DNA from: Acidovorax radicis
GTDB lineage: Bacteria > Pseudomonadota > Gammaproteobacteria > Burkholderiales > Burkholderiaceae_C
Reading direction: 5' to 3'
Length of the DNA stretch: 64,000 nucleotides
Assembly (NCBI RefSeq): GCF_020510705.1
Contig: NZ_CP075184.1
Coordinates: forward strand, 4,736,501 to 4,800,500
Part shown: piece after piece, positions 25,919 to 33,858 of the stretch
Layout: each line of letters starts with the position of its first letter
Position numbering within the stretch: the first letter of the stretch is position 1
The notes under the pieces: model-generated
Told to the model about the DNA's origin: nothing
The model's database searches: none
Seen by the model: the letters and a program-made list of their open reading frames with translations, nothing else
Position numbers and translations under genes: made by a program

Positions 25919-26773
25919 ATGCAGCGTTTTGTGCCCGTTCCCTTTAATTTGCAACCCTGGCTGATGGCAGCGGTGGTGGTCGATGCGCCTGCGGAGCTGG
26001 CGCAGTCACATTTCCCTGCGATGGTGTCGAGCATGCTGGTGGTAAGGCTGGCGGGGCAGGTGCATTGCCGGGGCGAGCCCGTGCCGCCAGCGGCCTGGAT
26101 CAGCGCCAGCACCACGGCCACGGTGTACGAACACGGCGGGCCCGTGCGGGCCGTGGGGTTGGTGCTGCAGCCGGAGGCTGCGGCGGCACTGTTTGCCAGC
26201 GCATGGGGGCTGGCAAACACGCTGCGGCCGCTGGCGGAACTGGTGGGCCCCCAATGGGCCGAGGTGGAGCACGGTGTGCGGGCGGCAGTGGACGATGGCG
26301 CGCGGCTGGGGGTGCTCTGCCAGTTTGTACGGCAGGTGGTCGCCCTACCGTCACCGTGCGAGGCGCGGCGGCAGCAGGCGCTGGCCTTGCTGCAGGCGGC
26401 CAGCGCCGACGCCACGGGCGTGGGCCGGCGCACTGGCCTGAGCACGCGGCAGTTTGAACGGCGCTTTGTGGCGCACTGGGGCATGGCGCCCAAGCAGTTT
26501 CAGGTGATTGCACGGCTCAACAGCACGCTGTGGCACGCCCTGGCCAACGCGCAGGGCCGCCAGGGTGCTGAGCTGGCCGCCGACCAGGGCTACTACGACC
26601 AGTCGCACATGGGGCGCGATGTGCGCAGGCTGGCGGGCCACCCGCTGCAGGCCCTGGTGCAAGGCACGCGCAGCCCACTCACTGCGCACTGGCCCTTGCA
26701 GATTGGTGCACAGACGCAGCAGGCCGAGACGCCTCAACGGACAGAACCACCCGAACCAGCGCGCAGGCGGTAA
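25919..26773 (+). CDS. AraC-family transcriptional regulator
   Basis: 284-residue regulator with an AraC-type C-terminal DNA-binding domain: first helix-turn-helix GVGRRTGLSTRQFERRFVAH, second AADQGYYDQSHMGRDVRRLA. The N-terminal part resembles the DUF6597-type sensor that often precedes this HTH. The start at 25919 (MQRFVPVPFN) was preferred over 25721, whose extra sequence is non-coding in character. Target genes are unknown; it is divergent from the phosphatase gene. The 3' end overlaps the convergent DUF2834 gene by 40 bp. Confidence 0.82.
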   Translation: MQRFVPVPFNLQPWLMAAVVVDAPAELAQSHFPAMVSSMLVVRLAGQVHCRGEPVPPAAWISASTTATVYEHGGPVRAVGLVLQPEAAAALFASAWGLANTLRPLAELVGPQWAEVEHGVRAAVDDGARLGVLCQFVRQVVALPSPCEARRQQALALLQAASADATGVGRRTGLSTRQFERRFVAHWGMAPKQFQVIARLNSTLWHALANAQGRQGAELAADQGYYDQSHMGRDVRRLAGHPLQALVQGTRSPLTAHWPLQIGAQTQQAETPQRTEPPEPARRR

Positions 26774-27066
26774 GCGAGGTACAGCGGCATCACAAACGCC
26801 AGGCCAATGCCAAAGCAGGCTGCAATGCAAACCCAGCGCCACGCGCCCAGGCTGCGGTCTGCCGCCACCCAGACGGCAAACGCCACGGCGGCCAGGTACA
26901 CGTCGAAGGTGATGCCAGTGGTCAGCGCATTGGCAAAGGCGTCTCGCCAGAAGACGTCGGGCATCACGCTGCCGCCAGCCAAGAAGTACACCCCATTGAA
27001 GTACCAGGGGACCACCAGGCCCACAAAGGACAGCAGCAGAAAGAAGACGCGCAGGTGCTTTTGCAT
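26734..27066 (-). CDS. DUF2834 membrane protein
   Basis: 110-residue inner-membrane protein with three predicted hydrophobic segments (VFFLLLSFVGLVVPW, FDVYLAAVAFAVWVAA, CFGIGLAFVMPLYLAY) and the FANALTTGITFD stretch typical of the DUF2834 family. The function is unknown. The ATG at 27066 is chosen over 27084. It overlaps the convergent AraC gene by 40 bp at its 3' end, where the frame adds a short Arg/Gly/Ser-rich tail. Confidence 0.75.
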   Translation of the reverse strand: MQKHLRVFFLLLSFVGLVVPWYFNGVYFLAGGSVMPDVFWRDAFANALTTGITFDVYLAAVAFAVWVAADRSLGAWRWVCIAACFGIGLAFVMPLYLAYRLRAGSGGSVR

Positions 27067-27184
27067 CGGTTCGGTCCACCCCACTTACCGGGGGGCTGGT
27101 TGTAGTGAATCAATGCCGCGATTGGACGCAGGGAGCCCCCTGCCGGATAGGAAAAATGCGACATGCGCTGCGAGGCGCGCGGAT

Positions 27185-27208
27185 GTGCAGGTGCAGGTGC
27201 AGGTGCAG
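27185..27208 (+). repeat. Hexanucleotide tandem repeat (GTGCAG)4
   Basis: Four perfect copies of GTGCAG followed by a partial unit, in the 288-bp gap between the DUF2834 start and the GDPD stop. No gene was found in this gap. Confidence 0.85.
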
Positions 27209-27354
27209 GTGGTCCGTGCGCAGTTGCAGGCTGCGCGGCACGTGACGGAACAAAGTGCACCGGCACCGCAGGGCCGGCAGGCCCCACAGAGTCGCAGTGG
27301 GCCGCAGCGGGGGAGGCGGCACAGCGGCGCCGGTATGGCGCCACTCAGGCGCTG

Positions 27355-28338
27355 TTATTTGCCCTGCACGTACGCGTTGCGCGCAGTCACGCCCAGATCA
27401 GGGTAGTTGGCAAACATGCCGTCCATGCCCATGTCCAGGTGTTTGCGGAACTCTGCGGCGGCCAGGGTGGCGTCGGCCTGGGCAAAGGTCCAGCCGTGCA
27501 CCTTCAGGCCTGCGGCGTGGGCCTGGTCGATGAAGGTCTTGGTGACGGGGTAGGTGGTGTTGTTGATGAGCACGCCCACACCTTCCGTGAAGGTGGCCAC
27601 TTCCTTCAGCGTGAGTGACTGCACGCCCGTGCCGCCCGTCACACCCATGCGCACAGTGCCGTCAGCAGCGGTGGTGGCCACGCCCAGCAGGATCAGCGGC
27701 ATCTTGTTGTTCTGCGCGATCTGCTTGGTGCGCAGGCTGCGCAGCGTGACGTCGCTGAACGACTGGATGAAGACCTTGCTGCTGGCGTTGTAGCCGTTGG
27801 CGTTCAGCGTCTTCAAGATGCCGTCTTCCATCACCGGGTCGGCCTGTTTGGCTTCGGGGTAGATGCCCACTTCGCGGCCCACGGTGCTGCTTTGTTTTTT
27901 GGCAAAGTCCACCACTTCTTGAAAAGTGGGCACGGTGAAGGGGCTGGCGGCGCTGGGGGTAAAGCCGGGGTAGCTGGTCTTGCCGGTGCCGGTGGGCACC
28001 ACGGTCAAGGTCTTGATTTCAGCCAGCGTGAAGTCGGCCACCTTGTAGCCGCCATTGCGCTGCGCAAACAGCGCCGCCACGTTGGTGGTGCGGTTCAAGG
28101 TGTCGTCGTGGATGGCGACCAGCGCGCCGTCCTTGCTGATCTGCAGGTCAGGCTCAATGAAGTCGGTGCCCATGCGGATGGCCAGCTCGTAGCCCGCCAG
28201 GGTGTGCTCTGGCAGGTAGCCGCTGGCGCCACGGTGCGCAATGACCTGGGGCTGCGCGGGGACGTCGTCGTTGCCACCACATCCGGCAAGGACAACGGCG
28301 CACAGGCAGGCTGCGGCGAGAGAAAGGGCTTTGTGCAT
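27355..28338 (-). CDS. Glycerophosphodiester phosphodiesterase lipoprotein
   Basis: 327-residue GlpQ-type phosphodiesterase. An N-terminal lipobox (VVLAGC, Cys near residue 20) predicts a lipoprotein. The GDPD motif HRGASGYLPEHT supplies the first catalytic His, FIEPDLQISKDG the metal-binding acids, and IHDDTLNRTTN the second His. It hydrolyses deacylated phospholipids to glycerol 3-phosphate and alcohol in the periplasm. I took the ATG at 28338 as start because the signal peptide begins there; upstream ATGs at 28353 and 28392 are possible. Confidence 0.88.
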   Translation of the reverse strand: MHKALSLAAACLCAVVLAGCGGNDDVPAQPQVIAHRGASGYLPEHTLAGYELAIRMGTDFIEPDLQISKDGALVAIHDDTLNRTTNVAALFAQRNGGYKVADFTLAEIKTLTVVPTGTGKTSYPGFTPSAASPFTVPTFQEVVDFAKKQSSTVGREVGIYPEAKQADPVMEDGILKTLNANGYNASSKVFIQSFSDVTLRSLRTKQIAQNNKMPLILLGVATTAADGTVRMGVTGGTGVQSLTLKEVATFTEGVGVLINNTTYPVTKTFIDQAHAAGLKVHGWTFAQADATLAAAEFRKHLDMGMDGMFANYPDLGVTARNAYVQGK

Positions 28339-28430
28339 GGTGAACGGTTCCATTGGCAAAAAAACGCCCACTCTAGCGATGCCCCATGGCAATCTGGTGA
28401 CACCAGCGCCTAGGCTGGCCCGCCTGCGGA

Positions 28431-28784
28431 CTATGGCGGCAGCGAGGTGACGGCGCCGTCCACCACCAGCTCCTGGCTGCCGCGTGGGCAGGGTTGGTCG
28501 GTGTACACGGTGCGGCCGTTATGCACACATTTGCGGGGCTGAGGCGCGGGGGCCGATGCGGCGCCGTGGGGGCCGGAGGTGGCCGCGGCGCTGCGCTGGG
28601 CGGCGGCTCTTTTGTCAGGCGGCAGGGTGTCGGGGCCCGGGCGGGTGATCTTCTTCCAGGCCTGCGCCGCCCAGGGGCCTGCGTGGGGCCCCCACTGGTC
28701 GGAGGTCCACCATGCAGCCGCAGTAGCGGCCACCAGGATCAGTGCGATGGCGGTGAGGACGGTGCGTTCGGTACGGCTGCGCAT
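28431..28784 (-). CDS. DUF4124-like membrane-anchored protein
   Basis: 117-residue protein with an N-terminal transmembrane helix (TVLTAIALILVAATAAAWW), a Pro/Ala-rich linker and a short C-terminal segment CVHNGRTVYTDQPCPRGSQE. The last matches the DUF4124 pattern (C-x-G-x-x-x-Y-x-D-x-P-C) of periplasmic proteins common in beta- and gammaproteobacteria. The function is unknown. The two cysteines probably form a disulfide. Confidence 0.7.
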   Translation of the reverse strand: MRSRTERTVLTAIALILVAATAAAWWTSDQWGPHAGPWAAQAWKKITRPGPDTLPPDKRAAAQRSAAATSGPHGAASAPAPQPRKCVHNGRTVYTDQPCPRGSQELVVDGAVTSLPP

Positions 28785-28874
28785 GGGTTGGAGAGGTGAC
28801 TATGGGACTATGGATGACGCCGTCCAGGAACACGGTGAAGGCACCGCGCGAGCTGACGCCCTTGGCCAAGCGCG

Positions 28875-29120
28875 TCAGCGCGTGCGTTGCCGCGCGACGC
28901 CCACATCGATTTCACCAAACACGGTGACGCCACTGGCGCCCTGCTGCGTGCGGGCTGCATCACCCGCAGACGATGCAGCGGGCGCGCTGCTGCAACCGGC
29001 CAACACCCCGGCGGCGGCCACGGCGACCCATGCCGCCCGCACCGTGCGCCGGAGGGCGATTGCGGCAGGAACAGCAGCAGATGCTGCTGCCGCTGCAGCA
29101 AGAGCCCCGCGCGGTGTCAT
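28875..29120 (-). CDS. Small putative lipoprotein, translationally coupled to the topoisomerase gene
   Basis: 81 residues. After an Ala-rich start, the segment RRTVRAAWVAVAAAGVLAGC ends in a good lipobox (LAGC), then SSAPAASSAGDAARTQQG and a C-terminal TVFGEIDVGV. The ATG shares one base with the topoisomerase stop (TGATG), the arrangement of coupled genes. The true signal peptide may start at an internal codon. No family recognised. If real, it is made at low level after the topoisomerase. Confidence 0.5.
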   Translation of the reverse strand: MTPRGALAAAAAASAAVPAAIALRRTVRAAWVAVAAAGVLAGCSSAPAASSAGDAARTQQGASGVTVFGEIDVGVARQRTR

Positions 29121-32041
29121 CACTCGCCACCCAGGTGCTTGCCCAGGATGCCTGCCAGCTCGAACATGCCGGCCGAGTCTTTGCCGAACACGGCGCGCAG
29201 CTTGTCGTCGGCGACGATGGTGCGCTTGTCCTTGGGGTCTTGCAGGTTGTTCGCCTTGATGTATTCCCACATCTTCTTGACGGCCTCGGGCCGGGCCACG
29301 GGCTCGGCGCCGATCACGGCAGCCAGGGCGGCGCTGGGGGCCTTGCCTGCGGCGGCCTTGCGCGGGGCTTTGGCGGCGGTGGACTTGGCTGCGGCCTTTT
29401 TGGCAGGGGCTTTTTTGGCGGCTGCGGTGGTCTTGCCTGCCTTGGCGGCGGCGGTTTTGGCCGCAGCGCCCGGGCGGGGTGGGAACTTGCTGGGTGCAAA
29501 TTCAAAGTTGACCTTGCCCGCTTCCTTGTCCCACGCCAGGTGGGCCTTGAAGTTGCGGCGCGTGCGCATGCTCACGAACTTGTCGAGCAGGTCGGTCTTA
29601 CCGGTCTCCAGCAGCTTGTGCATCTGCTCGCGCTCCACGGGCTGCTGCAGGATGATCTTGCCGCTCTTGAAGGTGCAGCTCGGCGTGGGCTGCGCGGCGG
29701 TGGGCACGGCCTTGCTGCACACGTAGTTGCTGCCATGCTCGTGCACGTCCGACCCGCAGATGGGGCAAGGGCCGAGCGCGGCGTCTTCAAACTCCACGAT
29801 CTCGCCAGACTCTTCGCCCTTCTTGTCGTCGCCAAAGTCGAATTCGAGCTTGTAGTTGTGCGCTTCGTCGTCGTACTTGATGACGATCTCGGACGTGAAG
29901 GGCCAGCCCGCCTTGGAGCGGAAGCCTTCCAGCGGGCCGATCTTCTTGTCGCGCAGCAGAGCGTTGGCCTCGGCGGTTTCAAAGGTGCGCCCTGCGGGCG
30001 ATTTGCCAAAGCTGAAGCCGCAGCCTTCGGCGCCGGGCTTGCCCACACAGGCAAAACGGCGGTAGTTCTCTTTGACGACACCGCCGCAGTTGGGGCAAGG
30101 CGATTCGAGCGTGGCGTAGTCGCCGGGGATGGTGTCGCGGTCGTATTCCTTGGCCTTCTTGACCATGCGCTCGGTCATGGCGGCGATCTCGGCCATGAAG
30201 TCTTCGCGGCTGAGCAGGCCCTTTTCCATCTGCGAGAGCTTGTACTCCCACTCGCCGGTCAAGTCGGCGCGGCAGAGCTCCTCCACCTCCAGCCCGCGCA
30301 GCAGCGTCATGAGCTGGAAGGCCTTGGCCGTGGGGATGATTTCGCGGCCTTCGCGCAGCATGTACTTCTCGGTCAGCAGGCCTTCAATGATGGCCGCGCG
30401 CGTGGCAGGCGTGCCCAGGCCTTTTTCCTGCATAGCAGAGCGCAGTTCCTCATCGTCGATCTGCTTGCCCGCGCTTTCCATGGCGCCCAGCAGCGTGGCT
30501 TCGGAGTAGCGTGCGGGGGGCTTGGTCTTGAGGCCCTTGGGGTCCACGGCGACGGTGTTGACGCTTTCGCCGGGTTTGACCGGCACCAGGTTCTGGCCCT
30601 TATCGCCGTCCTTGCCGCCTTCGACTTCTTCAGCGGCTTCCTTGCCGTAGATGGCCAGCCAACCCGGCTTGACCAGCACCTTGCCTTCGGTCTTGAAGCT
30701 GTGCGGGGCCACGGTGCTGATGCGGGTGGTGACGGTGTATTCAGCGCTCGGAAAGAACACGGCCATGAAGCGGCGCACGACCAGGTCGTACAGCTTTTGC
30801 TCGGCTTCACTCAGGCCGCTTGGTGCCTGCAGCGTGGGGATGATGGCAAAGTGATCGCTGACCTTGCTGTTGTCGAAGATGCGCTTGGACGGGCGCACGT
30901 AGTTGTTGTTCAGCGCCGTGAGCGCGTGGGGCGCCAGATGCCGCATGCCACTGTCGGCCAGCATTTCAAAGGTCTGCTTGGCCACCGGCAAATAGTCTTC
31001 CGGCAGCGCGCGCGAGTCGGTACGTGGGTAGGTCAGGGCCTTGTGGCGCTCGTACAGGCTTTGCGCCAGGGCCAGCGTGGTCTTGGCCGAGAAGCCGAAC
31101 TTGCCGTTGGCCTCGCGCTGCAGGCTGGTCAGGTCAAACAGCAGGGGCGACGCCTGGGTGGTGGGCTTGCTCTCTTCGGTGACCGTGGCCTGCTTGCCGC
31201 GCACGGCGTTGGCTATTGACTGTGCCTCGGCGGCAGACCAAACGCGGTCGGCCTTGGCTTCGGCATCCTCGCCTTTCTTCCACTTGGGGTCGAACCACTT
31301 GGCGGGGTATTCACCGGCCTGGGCGCCAAAGGTGGCGTGGATTTCCCAATAGTCGCGGCTGATGAACTTGCGGATCTTTTCCTCGCGCTCCACCACCAGC
31401 GACAGCGTGGGCGTCTGCACCCGGCCCACGGTGGTCAGGAAGAACCCACCATCGCGCGAGTTGAACGCCGTCATGGCCCGCGTGCCATTGATGCCCACCA
31501 GCCAGTCGGCCTCGGACCGGCTGCGGGCCGCGCTGGCCAGGCCCGCCATCTGCTGCTCGCTGCGCAGCGCATCAAAGCCGTCGCGGATGGCCTGGGGCGT
31601 CATGGACTGCAGCCACAGGCGCTTGACCGGTTTGCCAAGACCTTTGCCATCGGGCTTGCTGCCACCGGCGTACTGCTCGATCAGGCGGAAGATCAGCTCA
31701 CCCTCGCGGCCCGCGTCGCAGGCGTTGATGAGCTGTGTCACGTCCTTGCGCTTGGCCTGCTTGACCACCGCGTTCAGGCGGCTCTTGGTCTTGTCCACGG
31801 GCTTCAAGTCAAAGTACGGCGGGATCACGGGCAGGTGAGCAAAGCTCCACTTGCCGCGCTTCACGTCGAATTCTTCAGGCGCCTGGATCTCCACCAGGTG
31901 GCCCACGGCGCTGGTGACTACATAGCGGTCGTTCTCGAAGTGGTCTTCGTGTTTGTCGAACTTGCCGGCCACAGGGGTCAGCGCGCGCACGATGTCTTGC
32001 GCGACGGAAGGTTTTTCTGCAATTACCAGGGTCTTGGTCAT
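29120..32041 (-). CDS. topB: DNA topoisomerase III with lysine-rich tail and C-terminal SWIB domain
   Basis: 973-residue type IA topoisomerase. The toprim domain begins with IAEKPSVAQ, with the acidic DAGREGELI at 109-117. The catalytic Tyr is Y338 in LTYPRTDS. Cys pairs of two zinc-binding modules follow (CPNCGG near 650, CPICGS near 765). The family core ends there. Residues about 855-903 are a histone-H1-like Ala/Lys tract with KKAPAKKAAAKS-type repeats. The last 70 residues form a SWIB/MDM2-type domain (KKMWEYIKANNLQDPKDKR, then KLRAVFG and MFELAGILGKHL). The enzyme passes single strands and decatenates DNA; the tail and SWIB domain are probably for DNA or nucleoid contacts. It is divergent from a SET-domain gene. 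Confidence 0.93.
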   Translation of the reverse strand: MTKTLVIAEKPSVAQDIVRALTPVAGKFDKHEDHFENDRYVVTSAVGHLVEIQAPEEFDVKRGKWSFAHLPVIPPYFDLKPVDKTKSRLNAVVKQAKRKDVTQLINACDAGREGELIFRLIEQYAGGSKPDGKGLGKPVKRLWLQSMTPQAIRDGFDALRSEQQMAGLASAARSRSEADWLVGINGTRAMTAFNSRDGGFFLTTVGRVQTPTLSLVVEREEKIRKFISRDYWEIHATFGAQAGEYPAKWFDPKWKKGEDAEAKADRVWSAAEAQSIANAVRGKQATVTEESKPTTQASPLLFDLTSLQREANGKFGFSAKTTLALAQSLYERHKALTYPRTDSRALPEDYLPVAKQTFEMLADSGMRHLAPHALTALNNNYVRPSKRIFDNSKVSDHFAIIPTLQAPSGLSEAEQKLYDLVVRRFMAVFFPSAEYTVTTRISTVAPHSFKTEGKVLVKPGWLAIYGKEAAEEVEGGKDGDKGQNLVPVKPGESVNTVAVDPKGLKTKPPARYSEATLLGAMESAGKQIDDEELRSAMQEKGLGTPATRAAIIEGLLTEKYMLREGREIIPTAKAFQLMTLLRGLEVEELCRADLTGEWEYKLSQMEKGLLSREDFMAEIAAMTERMVKKAKEYDRDTIPGDYATLESPCPNCGGVVKENYRRFACVGKPGAEGCGFSFGKSPAGRTFETAEANALLRDKKIGPLEGFRSKAGWPFTSEIVIKYDDEAHNYKLEFDFGDDKKGEESGEIVEFEDAALGPCPICGSDVHEHGSNYVCSKAVPTAAQPTPSCTFKSGKIILQQPVEREQMHKLLETGKTDLLDKFVSMRTRRNFKAHLAWDKEAGKVNFEFAPSKFPPRPGAAAKTAAAKAGKTTAAAKKAPAKKAAAKSTAAKAPRKAAAGKAPSAALAAVIGAEPVARPEAVKKMWEYIKANNLQDPKDKRTIVADDKLRAVFGKDSAGMFELAGILGKHLGGE

Positions 32042-32129
32042 TTTGGGGCTCTCGCCTGTCGTCGTTCGTTCTGGTGTTCTGGAGTCAGCACGCTGGGGTC
32101 CGGCCCAAGCGCTTCTACAATTCGTGTCT

Positions 32130-32174
32130 CACGCGCACGTACACACATACACGCGCACGCACACATGTGTGCAC
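32130..32174. repeat. 45-bp alternating pyrimidine-purine tract (Z-DNA-prone)
   Basis: Every step from 32130 to 32174 alternates pyrimidine and purine (mostly CA and CG with a few TA and TG), the pattern that most readily flips to Z-DNA under negative supercoiling. It lies in the short divergent promoter region between the topoisomerase III gene (start 32041) and the SET gene (start 32199). Confidence 0.9.
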
Positions 32175-32198
32175 CATCAAGTTAACAGAGTTTTTGCC

Positions 32199-32861
32199 AT
32201 GCCCCGCTCCGCATCGCCCGCCGCCCCCGCCCTTGCATCGGGCCGCCGCATCCAGACCCGGCGCTCGGGCGTCCATGGCAAGGGTGTGTTTGCCGTGCAG
32301 GATATTGCAGAGGGCGAAGTCCTTGTGGAGTACACGGGCGAAGTGATTGGCTGGCAGGAAGCCCAGGACCGGCACCCGCACGACCCTTTGCAACCCAACC
32401 ACACGTTTTACTTTCATGTGGATGAAGACCACGTGATCGACGCAAAGTTCGGCGGCAACTCGTCGCGCTGGATCAACCACAGCTGCAACCCCAACTGCTA
32501 CGCCGACGAGCAGGGCGGCCGCATCTTCATCACGGCGCTGCGCAATATCAAGGCGGACGAAGAGCTGAACTACGACTACGGCCTGATCATTGAAGAGCGC
32601 TATACGCCCAAGCTGAAAGCCGAGTACCCCTGCTGGTGTGGCAGCAAGAACTGCCGGGGCACGCTGCTGGCGCCCAAGCGCGGCTGGGCGCCGCCCGTGC
32701 CACTGCCACCCTCCAAGGCCGCTGCCAAGCCAAAGAAAGCAAAGAAAACGCCCGCCAAAGCCCCTGCAAAAGCCCCGACCAAGGGCGCCAAGGCAGTAAA
32801 GAGCGCCAAGCAGGCCGCCAAGACCGGCCAACCCGCCGCAAAAAAAGGGCGCAAGCAATGA
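32199..32861 (+). CDS. SET-domain protein-lysine methyltransferase with H1-like tail
   Basis: 220-residue protein. The SET core spans about 15-135: SGVHGKGVFA (SAM-binding start), NHSCNPNC (93-100) and ELNYDYG (122-128, catalytic Tyr). The post-SET cluster CWCGSKNCRG (145-154), with the Cys of NHSC, gives the four zinc ligands. All expected catalytic residues are present. Residues 160-220 are a Lys/Ala/Pro-rich tail (KAAAKPKKAKKTPAKAPAKA and on), like bacterial histone H1-like proteins. SET enzymes methylate lysines on proteins; the substrate here is unknown. The ATG at 32199 is the first in-frame start after the alternating tract. The stop overlaps birA by 4 bp. Confidence 0.9.
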   Translation: MPRSASPAAPALASGRRIQTRRSGVHGKGVFAVQDIAEGEVLVEYTGEVIGWQEAQDRHPHDPLQPNHTFYFHVDEDHVIDAKFGGNSSRWINHSCNPNCYADEQGGRIFITALRNIKADEELNYDYGLIIEERYTPKLKAEYPCWCGSKNCRGTLLAPKRGWAPPVPLPPSKAAAKPKKAKKTPAKAPAKAPTKGAKAVKSAKQAAKTGQPAAKKGRKQ

Positions 32862-33778
32862 CCCCCATCCGCTGGCCTGCCGAGGCGCTGTGGGAGGTGG
32901 TATCACCGCAACTGCCCGGCTTTACCGTAGAGGTGCTGCCGTCCATTGACTCGACCAACACCGAGCTCATGCGCCGCGCGCGGGCCGGGCAGTGTGAGCC
33001 CACCTTGCTCGTGGCCGAGCAACAGACCGCAGGGCGCGGGCGGCTGGGGCGTGTGTGGCAAAGCGACACCGGGGCGTCCCTGATGATGTCGTTGGGCCTG
33101 CCGCTGGCGCCCCGCGACTGGTCGGGCCTGTCACTGGCCGTGGGGGTGAGCGTGGCAGAAAGCCTGCAACCTGTGTTGCCACCGCGGGGCGCCGGCCAAC
33201 CTGCGTGGGTGGGCCTCAAATGGCCCAATGACCTGTGGCTCGGTGGCGGTGGCGCAGGGGGTGGTGACCGCAAACTGGGCGGCATTCTGGTGGAGACCGC
33301 CAGCTTCGTGGCACCGCAAAGCAGCCCCGGCGCGCCCACCCCGACAAGCACCGCAGGCACGCCCCGTTACGTGGTGGTGGGCATCGGCATCAACGTCTTG
33401 CCACGCAACCCCGAGGGCATGAGCATGCCGCCCGGCAGCCTGCAGGATGTGGAGCCGGGGCTGGATGCCCCCACGGCGTTGCTGCGCATCGTGCCACCGC
33501 TGGTGGCCATGCTGCAGTCGTTCGAGGGGTATGGCTTTGGCCCCATGCAGCCGCGTTTTGCCGCGCGGGATGTGTTGCAGGGCCGCGCCGTCACGCTGAG
33601 CGACGGCACGGCGGGCATGGCCCATGGGGTGGGCGAGGATGGTGCGCTGCTGGTGCACACCGCCGGCGGCATGCAGGCCATCACCAGCTCCGAGATCAGC
33701 GTGCGCCCCGTATTGGCAGCCCGCCTCAGCCCCGAGGGGGACGCCACCGGCGGCCCGGCAAAGCCGGTTCCACGGTGA
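32858..33778 (+). CDS. birA: Biotin-[acetyl-CoA-carboxylase] ligase
   Basis: 306-residue class I biotin protein ligase without an N-terminal helix-turn-helix, so it is not a repressor. The catalytic loop is GRGRLGRVW and the biotin-binding segment is VGLKWPNDLWL. A KLGGILVE strand and a C-terminal BPL_C-like domain follow. It attaches biotin to the carboxyl carrier of acetyl-CoA carboxylase. The ATG overlaps the SET gene's stop (ATGA), so the two are co-translated. The Gly/Pro-rich insert near residues 125-165 is longer than usual. Confidence 0.92.
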   Translation: MTPIRWPAEALWEVVSPQLPGFTVEVLPSIDSTNTELMRRARAGQCEPTLLVAEQQTAGRGRLGRVWQSDTGASLMMSLGLPLAPRDWSGLSLAVGVSVAESLQPVLPPRGAGQPAWVGLKWPNDLWLGGGGAGGGDRKLGGILVETASFVAPQSSPGAPTPTSTAGTPRYVVVGIGINVLPRNPEGMSMPPGSLQDVEPGLDAPTALLRIVPPLVAMLQSFEGYGFGPMQPRFAARDVLQGRAVTLSDGTAGMAHGVGEDGALLVHTAGGMQAITSSEISVRPVLAARLSPEGDATGGPAKPVPR

Positions 33779-33858
33779 CGTTGGCCGGGACCGCGCCGGT
33801 TGTGTAGGCTGTGCGCTGCAAGCAACACCTGAACGAAAAGAATGAAAGACAAGCCCCT

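Noticed and set aside
24556..26493. A 645-codon minus-strand frame across the inverted-repeat element and phosphatase region
   Set aside because: Its translation is low-complexity Arg/Pro/Ala-rich and overlaps the well-supported phosphatase and AraC genes in other frames; it is an effect of few stop codons in GC-rich DNA.
27067..27354. Coding sequence containing the (GTGCAG)n repeat
   Set aside because: Several short frames cross it, but all are low complexity and none has a believable start.
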